From positions 1-14,708 of the forward strand of contig PWGF01000213.1 of NCBI GenBank assembly GCA_003554375.1: a stretch of DNA of 14,708 nt. The letters are read 5' to 3'. This document shows positions 10,001 to 14,706 of the stretch, piece by piece; position 1 is the first letter of the stretch, and each line of letters begins with the position of its first letter. Position numbers and translations under genes: made by a program. The notes below the pieces were generated by a model. That model had not been told where the DNA came from. It saw only the letters and a list, made by a program, of their open reading frames with translations, and did not search any database. Source of the DNA: Spirochaetaceae bacterium (GTDB lineage Bacteria; Spirochaetota; Spirochaetia; DSM-27196; SKKC01).

Positions 10001-10045
10001 ACAGCACCCGATTCTTGATCCTTGTCTGTTGCCGCAATCGCCCAC
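4004..10045 (-). CDS. alpha-2-macroglobulin-like lipoprotein lacking the thioester motif
   Basis: A large (up to 2013 residues), acidic bacterial alpha-2-macroglobulin homologue, probably periplasmic and lipid-anchored. In the family these proteins trap proteases; the E. coli homologue is coded beside pbpC, as here. The hydrophobic segment MAAMVVSVLFLFGTAC gives a candidate lipobox cysteine at C60, although Gly at -3 is not ideal. An MG2-type signature, FTDRELYRPGETV, starts at about 697. The conserved NWPDTLTTYR segment (about 1309-1318) and the downstream VENPLTVRDTVPQRLRV match the region before the thioester domain. The expected thioester (normally YPYGCxEQ) should fall at about 1490-1505, where FHRWLDVDDDRSLEML occurs instead. 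I find no cysteine after C60. Helical thioester-domain-like sequence follows, then a C-terminal receptor-like beta region. The GTG start at 10045 has a strong ribosome site but implies a 45-residue n-region; the ATG at 9946 (codon 34) is the main alternative. The gene is the first of a two-gene operon with pbpC. Confidence 0.92.
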   Translation of the reverse strand: MGDCGNRQGSRIGCCGPSGCDDLVGRRSLKQSRMLGDSAALRVTMAAMVVSVLFLFGTACSPDEEEGVLVDDAQLRNESEEVRAKAFSGWFEVREPVAGSPVQYFGMIEGGQEAQQFISHDSDEPFEITEFGPVGELPVEVRRPTIFVVFSQPMTPLARLGEPMREHPFVEIEPELDGLFRWQGSRILQFQPDDPMTAQLEYEVRISGDTVALTGQELEEGFAFSFYREPLDLVDAYPGAIDAPAPVDRDDAPPEDARQVTVEFSYPVNMDYVVDYLAVHAARTGEELSFSARRPENMADQENRRQRTMVLELDREPPENSSIDVTLAEGARSEPEYRGRDEAVTRSFHTLKPFAYDSHRVFSYARAGQIQDDATSVLLRFTHAPTDQNWNAVLNVDLPVDDLSNYISRYGSVIRFDNLPAEYESTYTIEILSDLEDVHGRTLADADAEIEAGAPIDEVTIEVPEALSYFYTRNRGSRMLEAQFPPRIVFELQNPDPGVWRVDETDDPFSGFSPDTLEPYDLDHIERNRKHYEEVDLGDYVNEDGYGFVGVSWNFADRLEDGSPDPDRQVDLQLQVTDLGVTTRYAHNTVLTWVHSLETGEPVAGADVELLHEDRTGERWNAVTGEDGLAAIELEPGEYARYLTDHRGWDALELDIRYGRDRVRYRPDNDHNVFRAGVRNTRRPGDAEDSQAVPYLFTDRELYRPGETVTWRLIDQDLRLGEYEPYEGSFEVSAAQLGRRGEEFWSEEGATSATGGAYGTIELPDDLEPGDYVIEYDRPGVSGPYRVHFQVAYFERAAFEVGVSSPPETLYRGDTMSFGVSAEFLAGGAVAGGDLHYVWFRSPRSFSPEGRTWTDYSFGPRSTGSSQVVDEGRSSLDGSGRATVSLGAADDGVAGATHEYELEARVQDEARQELAASESVLVHPAEFYLGTRLDARGGGWTTFVEAEEETELEVVPVRPDGSVWDGEAAVTVEWIERSRERTQQRGPAGRVITRFETVEEVVAEEDVTLQAGEARYATFVPETSGSYSVRVTGKDPDGGTAVTEQRFFATGSHWVGRLSGSPDEIEMEPDRSSYEVGDTAEIVVQAPVPDGEYLLTIEREGILDYDTVEIEGSAGLIEIPVTEEHVPVVYVALSGNTEREEPPESYFEPDLGKPEGLFGIAELAVNPSPYELHVDIDPDRETYRPGSDGVVGVVVTSAGEPVENAEVTLVAVDRGVLDLVGYHIPDPLARFYDSSHFPLAVRGADSRGRLIDPVTYDIDDLRGGGGGKVAEAASAMEVDMEDREDFRPLALFEPELRTDSDGYAETEFNWPDTLTTYRITAVAMEKDRFGLQEHEVSVENPLTVRDTVPQRLRVRDTASAGVLLTNQTEEAVTVALELEVDDEMHEATVDGPRIVEVAPNETREERFDLAFEEPGTVELVFTVRSGVLNERLHAEVPVGEDPTREAFTVAGNVAEEGPEAEGIMLPETILPGSGQLELRFTAIESDYLRRPFHRWLDVDDDRSLEMLVYRSAPYALFGDDLGYILSEERVGVSRDRTAWLFERLGAFQHSDGGFTSWRHLTDSVDDSRPRSTLLGAEAALWLRESDEFDHRDVAEAVSYDELENRLRSLTLDEDAAPFERAWALLLLSRVAPDARYTMPQEEVQGIGDALGVGGYAIGAVAAEMLDNRDMAESLFESVANMVQVGTRSVDFVETYEARSYFDSTVVRSAAVYKAYRDLAPDSIVPARLLSVMGQAVSESHWTSSMDVLWAAKAVATAIADVDAADTATVSARLAEHELFEGELEALHEAPVGEQYGLDDEPLSELDRGYLYPLDFETDGEPPVFYAATLSYALPNEVVSGRDEGFSVYRTVEDLDGNEVSFEELKAGETYRITATVGADRNRFGSFLRVPVPSGMEILDGSLDTTSSYDEAGGVTGHEWTRETEYGDEATYIAEGFVHFRPGAWRFYWLEPEQRIYPGEVTYYFPHLYPGSRTVSFLARAVTPGVYPVPPAHIEVEGEEEVFGRSDGELGVIE

Positions 10046-10050
10046 ATCAT

Positions 10051-10057
10051 CCCCCTT
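10051..10057 (-). promoter_or_regulatory. strong Shine-Dalgarno upstream of the macroglobulin gene
   Basis: AAGGGGG reads on the minus strand 5 nt before the GTG at 10045. It argues for initiation there rather than at the internal ATG 9946, which has no clear ribosome site. An ATG at 10047 in a different frame lies only 3 nt from the same site and opens a short overlapping ORF, so the assignment is not certain. Confidence 0.5.
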
Positions 10058-10166
10058 ACCCGGAGCTGCGCCCCACAGAATTCGACGATCCCCGCCCTAT
10101 TCCCGACGCCATTCCGAACGCCATGCTTCGTGGTGCTCACCAATCATTCACGCTACAGCGTACCCC

Positions 10167-10195
10167 ATACCAATACGATGCCCACAAATCGTCAA
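10167..10195 (-). promoter_or_regulatory. candidate promoter for the macroglobulin-pbpC operon
   Basis: On the minus strand TTGACG (10195-10190) and TGGTAT (10172-10167) are 17 bp apart, about 120 bp before the GTG at 10045. The -35 box is good and the -10 box is weak. This is the best match in the upstream gap by eye. Confidence 0.3.
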
Positions 10196-10224
10196 GTGCC
10201 AAAAGGAACCACCAGCCGCACGAT

Positions 10225-10340
10225 CTGCCGGAGGATCTGAAGTATGTGGCGGTACTCGAGAGCAGCCTGGATCCGCGCGCTATCGGAGCCGACGGTGAGC
10301 GCGGCATCTGGCAGTTCATGCCGGATACCGCCGAATCGAG
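10225..10340 (+). pseudogene. fragment of a lytic transglycosylase (SLT domain, N-terminal half)
   Basis: The frame reads LPEDLKYVAVLESSLDPRAI, then GADGERGIWQFMPDTAES. This is the first catalytic motif of SLT/MltD-type lytic transglycosylases, including the ES catalytic glutamate and the GIWQFMP motif. After about 10340 the frame turns into Cys/Arg-rich sequence with no family features and stops at 10455. The AAYNAG-type second motif and the rest of the domain are missing. No signal peptide or convincing start is seen upstream. The fragment cannot fold as a full lysozyme-like domain. It lies divergent to the macroglobulin gene, so its 5' side now serves as that operon's upstream region. Either a gene remnant after deletion or the edge of a rearrangement. 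Confidence 0.8.
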
Positions 10341-10573
10341 GCGAGTAGGCGCCCACCGCTGCTGCTGCGTTGCGAGCTTCGACCGATGCTGCTATATACA
10401 TCGCGTCGACCGAAACAGGCGCGGCATCGATCCTGCCTGCGCACTGCGATCGTAACGAAACTACAAGCCTCTGAAAAAACATTCGTCGGTGTGCACCTGC
10501 CGGAACCAGGCGACTTCGAGTAGCTTTCGGACGTCGTTTCCCGGGAACCGTGCCGGATGGAACCGATTTCTGT

Positions 10574-10592
10574 AGAGAGTCTGGAACTCTCT
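10574..10592 (+). promoter_or_regulatory. perfect 7-bp inverted repeat upstream of the lapA-like gene
   Basis: AGAGAGT (10574-10580) and ACTCTCT (10586-10592) flank CTGGA. The element lies about 50 bp before the gene and partly overlaps a weak promoter candidate: TGGAAC 10582-10587, 17 bp, CATACT 10605-10610. It could be an operator or a small hairpin; no regulator can be named. Confidence 0.3.
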
Positions 10593-10643
10593 GGCATTTC
10601 GGTTCATACTGTCTGTAGGATCAACAATGAGGGGGGAATGGCA

Positions 10644-10847
10644 ATGATTAGAGTTCTGGTCGGCATCGTCATCGGAGCAGCAGTGGTAATTTTTGCGCTG
10701 CAAAACACCGAAATGGTGAGTTACAGTTTCCTCGCGTGGGAGATTACCGCACCACGGGTGCTCATGTTCCTCGCGGTATTCATACTGGGCGCGGTCACTG
10801 CCTGGCTCGCAACCGGCATCAGTCGTATCAAACACCGAAAACGATAA
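10644..10847 (+). CDS. lapA: LapA-like (DUF1049) small inner-membrane protein
   Basis: A 67-residue protein with two hydrophobic helices (about 2-20 and 38-58). The conserved ALQNTEMVSYSFLAWEI segment between them is the hallmark of the LapA/YciS (DUF1049) family, and the tail is basic (RIKHRKR). In enterobacteria LapA works with LapB and FtsH in controlling lipopolysaccharide synthesis; a role here is inferred from family only, and LapB is not in the window. The start at ATG 10644 is chosen because AGGGGGG (10630-10636) lies 7 nt upstream; ATG 10638 is too close to it, and the frame further upstream to 10557 reads unlike the family. The gene stands alone between the transglycosylase fragment and a gene-free stretch. 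It is the only gene between 10046 and 14310 that looks intact. The long minus-strand frame across it is a shadow. Confidence 0.85.
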   Translation: MIRVLVGIVIGAAVVIFALQNTEMVSYSFLAWEITAPRVLMFLAVFILGAVTAWLATGISRIKHRKR

Positions 10848-11401
10848 GCCGTTCCGGGTACTACTAGTGAAACGATCTTGCCCGGCGATGCCGGTCCGTC
10901 GGGCCCGGCTCCGCGGTCGCAGCGACGCCGGTGTGTCCCACAACCGCTTCGCTACCGGTGGCGATCTACCCGCCGGCCGGGAGCGCCCTTCCAGGAGCGA
11001 CACGGCAAGGCCAGACCGTTCCATTGACAAGGTGGAGAATTTAACCGACTACTGCGACAATGGAATCACGTTGGGCAGTGTCCAGGGATCTACATAGTCG
11101 TCCGGCGGCACTCATGCTTGTGTCGCAACCTATACAACAGGCCTAGGCCCTTTGTCGTTTCCTGTGGCCGCACCGGGCGGCAGTTCGAGGCAACGAGTCT
11201 AAGCGGGGGTACAGAGATCTTGCACATCCCCGCCGATCCTGCGCTTGCGAAAAGCGCGCTCCTCACCGGAGGAGCGGGTCGCCGGCAGCCCGCGGCCGGA
11301 GCGCCACTTCTGCTTGACGCCAATCTCATGTGCGTTCATCTATCCGCCATAGTAACGTTTCTTGTGCAGGGACCAGACCTTCCCGATCGTGGCTGGTGGG
11401 A
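10848..11401. other. gene-free stretch after lapA
   Basis: About 550 bp with no frame resembling a known protein on either strand. No tRNA, rRNA or insertion-sequence end is recognised. A perfect TTGACA at 11024-11029 has no acceptable -10 box. The only clear structure is the hairpin pair at 11241-11276. Probably decayed or deleted gene DNA. Confidence 0.5.
11241..11276. repeat. two adjacent hairpins
   Basis: GCGCTT (11241-11246) pairs with AAGCGC (11252-11257) across a 5-nt loop. Directly next to it, CGCTCCTC (11257-11264) pairs with GAGGAGCG (11269-11276) across ACCG. The two stems share base 11257, so they are alternatives or compete at that base. No T run follows on either strand, so a classical terminator is not supported. 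Confidence 0.45.
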
Positions 11402-11656
11402 GTGACGCTCCAGCAGGGCACATGGCGGACGTACGGCGAGCCGAACTGGGACCAGCTCCAGGCGACGCGCAAGAAGGTGGCGAAGATCCTCACCCGCACG
11501 CACGCACTGATGGGAACTGTTGGGTCGGCGATCCGCGAGCAGTTCGGCGGGACGCCGCCGTGGGAATTCCCTGGAAACATGAAGCTCAGGAGGAAACCTG
11601 GTCGGGCCACCGCAGAACCGCAAACCGAATCGCGTTCTCCTCGAACGCGCTCTTAA
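11402..11656 (+). pseudogene. unrecognised coding remnant
   Basis: The plus frame from 11402 reads as natural protein for about 60 residues (TWRTYGEPNWDQLQATRKKV, then AKILTRTHALMGTVGSAIRE). It then runs into sequence antisense to the mscS 3' end and stops at 11656. The ARTHA-like helix is loosely reminiscent of the end of DUF2252 proteins, but that is a guess. There is no start signal or ribosome site, and the sequence upstream in this frame (back to 11330) looks non-coding. Most likely the 3' part of a gene whose front is lost, converging on mscS. A chance frame opposite a GC-rich gene is unlikely for 11402-11580, because that stretch lies beyond the mscS end. Confidence 0.3.
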
Positions 11657-12376
11657 TCCGCTCGGAAACGGTGTTTCGAACTATCAGGAAATCCGCCTTA
11701 GCGAACCACACCCCGAAGGGGATCTCCACGCCGCGCGCGCCGAATCCCTTTATGAGGTAGAGGGGCTCAGGGTTATCCAAGACTTCGGGAATAGCCGCCG
11801 CAACGTCGAGCAGCGCTCGCTTCACCTGAGCCAGATCCGCCTCGTACTCAACCGTGAGGTCGAAGGTGAGGCGCCTGATAGGATACCGGGTGATGTTCAA
11901 GACGTCGGAGTTGATCAGGGTCTCGTTCGGGATCCGGAGGTACTGGTTGTCGAACGTATCTTGATCGAGAGCAGATCGATCGAGAGGACCACGCCCGTGT
12001 TGTCGCCGACACGCACGATGTCGCCCGTCTCGAAGGGCTTCTCGGAGATCAGAAACATGCCGCTGATCACGTTCGACACGCTCGTCTGCGCTGCGAATCC
12101 TATCGCGATGCCGGCAATACCCAACGCTCCCAGCAGGGCGGATAGATTCAGCCCGAGGTCAGCCAGGACGACCATGATGACAATCAGGAAGCCCGAGTAA
12201 AGGACCACCTTTCGGGTGATCATCACCGCCTGCTCCGAGAAGCGCTTCGTCATGGTTCGGCCGATGAGGTAAACCGTGATCCTTGCGGCTATGAAGCCCA
12301 CAACCAAGATGGCAACCGCGCGTGCGATACTCACGAGGAGGTCCAGTTGCGTCCCGACATCCAGTATCTCGTCCAT
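11586..12376 (-). pseudogene. mscS: MscS-family mechanosensitive channel, broken by a frameshift
   Basis: The gene reads as two frames that together give a full-length small MscS channel of about 263 residues. MscS homologues open under membrane tension and release solutes during osmotic downshock. The first part (12376 to about 11955) has TM1 (about 15-38), TM2 (about 52-75) and the pore helix LLGALGIAGIAIGFAAQTSV, then ISGMFLISEKPFETGD. It breaks at about 11954-11957 after IKIR, and FDNQYLRIPNETLINSDVLN resumes in another frame. The beta and C-terminal domains then continue to TGA at 11586. One missing base restores IKIR-FDNQ; the family usually has one more residue there, so a 4-base loss is equally possible. 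The ATG at 12376 has GGAGG 8 nt upstream and is preferred to upstream starts. As sequenced, the product would be truncated after the membrane domain. The gene lies 141 bp downstream of a DUF432-like gene in the same direction. Confidence 0.88.
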
Positions 12377-12517
12377 CCCCATGACCTCCGTGCCGCGCAT
12401 TCGGGGGCACTGTGAAGGTCGTCTCCTCCACGGTGCCATGGTCCTATTCACGGCCATCGTCCTGCCACGGTGCCGGCGTCCCGCTCACCGCGATCTCTCC
12501 ACCACATGGCGGAGTGG

Positions 12518-13284
12518 CTACTGATTTCCGATTCGGCGAAGTAAGCCTACGCTGCGCTTCCAGAAGTTGTCCACAGTCCCTATGCGTGCCGGAGCGATCC
12601 GTGGCAGCTCCCCTTGCCGGTGGTGAAACGGCGTGACGCTGATCTCGTGATCGCGAGTATGCAGGAGCTTGACATCGCTTGTGCGCAGCTCCCCTCTTCT
12701 TGATAGAGCTGTAGGAGCTCCGCGGGGATCACGAGCTTGTTCGCGGTAAAAGGGGACGTTGCCTGGTTGGCAACGCTCATGTGACAGCGGGCACAGTAGT
12801 GCGGGAGCGGCTCGTCCTCCTCATGGTAGCGAGGCTCGGACTTCAGCGTGTACCCGCTGCGGCCGTCCACGGGGTCACCCACCCAGCTGTTGGACAGACG
12901 CACCGAGCCGAGGTCGAGTACGGTCTCTCCGTTCTCTCCGGCAATGTGGACCCACAGCGGTACCGCCAACCAGACGCGTGCCTGAGCGTTCTGTGCGATC
13001 TGAAACTCCTCAGCCGGAATGATCGAGAGCGGTCTGTCAGGAAGGCGCGGACTCAGGACCACTGAGTCCGTGACGTCCCGAACGATGACACGGTGCCGGC
13101 TCTCCGGCGACACCGCCCGCATATCCTTCTCTTCAGTTTCCTCGAAAACGGGCCGCTCCGGCGGGTCTCCGTACTCCAGGCACCACCGCCATTCGCGCCT
13201 CCGTCGTGCCAGGAGGACCTGGACGGCACCGAACTTGAGTCGGAACGCAGCCCCCTCCGGAAAGTCGTGTTTTCCCCAGATCAT
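12518..13284 (-). pseudogene. DUF432-like protein upstream of mscS, broken by a frameshift
   Basis: A likely cytoplasmic beta-rich protein of about 255 residues resembling the DUF432 family, whose function is unknown and which I recall as occurring beside MscS genes. Family-like features are MIWGKHDFPEG at the start, PLWVHIAG mid-protein, GDPVDGRSGYTLKSE, and CHMSVANQATSPFTANKLVI near the end. The first frame runs from ATG 13284 (GAGG 5 nt upstream) to LLQLYQEEG. At the G run on the coding strand (12691-12694) the natural reading jumps frame to GELRTSDVKLLHTRDHEISV and on to GTVDNFWKRSVGLL, ending at TAG 12518. Adding one G to that run would join the two parts exactly. Without it the frame ends in Ser/Cys-rich nonsense at 12580. 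The open frame extends upstream to 13512, but that part is Ala/Gly/Asp low-complexity. The DUF432 assignment is from memory of the family pattern. Confidence 0.7.
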
Positions 13285-13512
13285 GCGCGCCTCGAGAATG
13301 CCGCCCGAATACCGAGCCAAACCGCGCCGCCATTCCGGTCTCAGCTCCGCGGGCTCGTCCCCGCCTTGGTCGGCGCTTTCGTCCGCGGTGCCGGCTGTGC
13401 TGTCGTCCCCGCCTCCGTCCGCGGTGCCAGCCGCAGTACCCGCCGCAGCCGTCGCTACAATGCGCGCTCCAGTATGTGATCCGTCCACCCCGGGCCGCTC
13501 TGACAAAACCAT
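13285..13512 (-). other. low-complexity open frame upstream of the DUF432-like gene
   Basis: The frame of the DUF432-like gene stays open for 76 codons upstream of ATG 13284. It is rich in Ala, Gly, Thr and Asp, with repeats such as GTADGGGDDSTAGTADESA (coding side of about 13360-13430). It could be a disordered N-terminal extension or merely GC-rich non-coding DNA. The ribosome site at 13284 favours the latter. Confidence 0.35.
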
Positions 13513-13594
13513 TCTGTAAATCCGACAGCGTCCGAGAGATTGTAGAACCGCTCCCGGGTGCGGTCAAGCTGCTATCGACCGGTCATTACACAAT

Positions 13595-13643
13595 CCTTCA
13601 CAGGTAAGGACAGCCGCCTGGCGGCTACCTGGAGCCTGTGAGG
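13595..13643. repeat. nested imperfect inverted repeat
   Basis: The outer arms CCTTCACAGG (13595-13604) and CCTGTGAGG (13635-13643) pair with one bulged T. The inner arms AGCCGC (13612-13617) and GCGGCT (13621-13626) pair across CTG. They are separated by an unpaired 7/8-nt internal loop that could also pair as CAGGT/ACCTG. It lies in a gap of about 430 bp between the DUF432 region and the Crp/Fnr remnant. No T run, no integrase gene and no complete attC core sequences were seen. Confidence 0.45.
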
Positions 13644-13944
13644 CAACCGGAGCGCCACCGTCGGTTCGTCATCGCGAACTCTCGATTGAGGCCTCATCCC
13701 ACGCGTTGGGAAACCGGCAAATCGCGAGGGCATTGACGCGGTCCGGTGATCGCCGTAGAGCCGGTCGGCAGGGCCTTCGATGGTCCCGCTCGTTTCCGCC
13801 GTGCGGTCGATCTCCCGGGCCGGTCGTGGTTCCCTCGCGTCACCGTCCGGGCGGATGCCGTATACCAGCGACAGATTGGGAGTCAACTGTTCGCAGACTC
13901 CGGACGCGGGAAGATAGCTGCGCACGCAAGCATGACCAATTCCA

Positions 13945-14166
13945 TCAGTTGTTCCACAAGCACTCACAGACTCGCGCTTCGAGGCCCGGGCGATCCAGGA
14001 CCGTGGTACGGCCGCGACTGCAGTGAATGAGCCCGGCACGCTGCAGCTTGCCCGCCGCCTCGGCAACGCCTTCTCGCCGTACGTCCAGCACGTTGGCGAT
14101 TAACTCCTGTGTCATGCTCAGCTCGTTCGTCGGCAGACGGTCGAGACTGAGCATCCTCCATTGCAT
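13945..14166 (-). pseudogene. Crp/Fnr-family regulator remnant (DNA-binding domain only)
   Basis: The frame reads MLSLDRLPTNELSMTQELIA, then NVLDVRREGVAEAAGKLQRAGLI and VLDRPGLEARVCEC. This is a very typical winged-helix C-terminal domain of the Crp/Fnr superfamily. Such regulators bind DNA as dimers and sense a ligand or redox state through an N-terminal cyclic-nucleotide-binding-like domain. That domain, normally about 130-150 residues, is absent; only 144 bp separate this piece from the neighbouring gene's stop at 14311, and no sensor sequence is recognisable there. The end is also abnormal: after EC the frame gives LWNN and a stop, where relatives continue for roughly another 15 residues. 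The remnant cannot be a normal sensor-regulator. Confidence 0.85.
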
Positions 14167-14310
14167 TACGGCACGCATGTCACAACAGATACGCCAAGCG
14201 TCACACTCGTCCAAATCGTTGTTCCGGGGAGAGATATCCCTCCGAAACGAGGCCGAGATACACCACTTCCATCATCTACGTTAGCGAACAGAGCAACCGC
14301 ATCTTCGCTG

Positions 14311-14706
14311 TCAAGCGACTGGAGCTTGGTCTCCCGGGGCAGTCGCAAGGCCCATGCGTACCACTACCCGGTGTTTGACCCGGGAGCGATCGAGCAAGAT
14401 CACCCCTTCGGCGACCCGGCGACCGTCGAGCTCGACCCAATCCACGCCATGTTCGCGGTGCTCGGGGTTCGTGACCTCGATATCGTACACGGCTTCGCCG
14501 TGGCGAAAGCTCATTCGAAAACCGTCCCACCACGCGGGAACCACCGGTGAGATCCGCATTGTCTCGCCACGTACCGTGAGGCCGAGAACCTCTTCCACCC
14601 ATGCACGGTACATCCATGCCGCCGAGCCGGTGTACCATGACCATCCTCCCTGCCCGACACGCCCTGGCAAGCGGTACACGTCGGCCGCAACCACGTACGG
14701 CTCGGT
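14311..14706 (-). CDS. C-terminal end of a GH94 domain, probable cyclic beta-1,2-glucan synthase (partial)
   Basis: The frame enters from the right edge (first full codon at 14706) and ends at TGA 14311, giving about 131 residues. EPYVVAADVYRLPGRVGQGG followed by WSWYTGSAAWMYRAWVEEVL is the diagnostic end of the GH94 catalytic fold. GVDWVELDGRRV and HRVVVRMG form the final beta segment seen in NdvB-type cyclic glucan synthases. Those very large inner-membrane enzymes make periplasmic cyclic beta-1,2-glucans used in osmotic adaptation, and the GH94 domain trims or sizes the chain. A free-standing GH94 phosphorylase cannot be excluded without the rest. This C-terminus shows no damage, unlike the genes just to its left. 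Confidence 0.88.
   Translation of the reverse strand, partial: TEPYVVAADVYRLPGRVGQGGWSWYTGSAAWMYRAWVEEVLGLTVRGETMRISPVVPAWWDGFRMSFRHGEAVYDIEVTNPEHREHGVDWVELDGRRVAEGVILLDRSRVKHRVVVRMGLATAPGDQAPVA

Noticed and set aside
11024..11029. Perfect TTGACA -35 box
   Set aside because: No acceptable -10 box lies 15-19 bp downstream and no gene follows.
10461..11030. A 189-codon minus-strand open frame across lapA
   Set aside because: It is antisense to the DUF1049 gene and has no family features.
11950..11960. Programmed frameshifting in mscS
   Set aside because: There is no slippery heptamer at the junction and MscS channels are not known to use it; a mutation or sequencing error is simpler.
12781..12795. 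CxxCH (CARCH) heme-c-like motif in the DUF432-like protein
   Set aside because: The protein has no signal peptide or other cytochrome features; the motif is probably a coincidence.
13577..13660. Possible integron attC site or integration site
   Set aside because: The inverted repeat lacks paired RYYYAAC/GTTRRRY cores, and no integrase or cassette structure is present.
13572..14066. A 164-codon minus-strand open frame
   Set aside because: It overlaps the Crp/Fnr remnant in another frame, is Arg/Ser-rich and has no recognisable domain.
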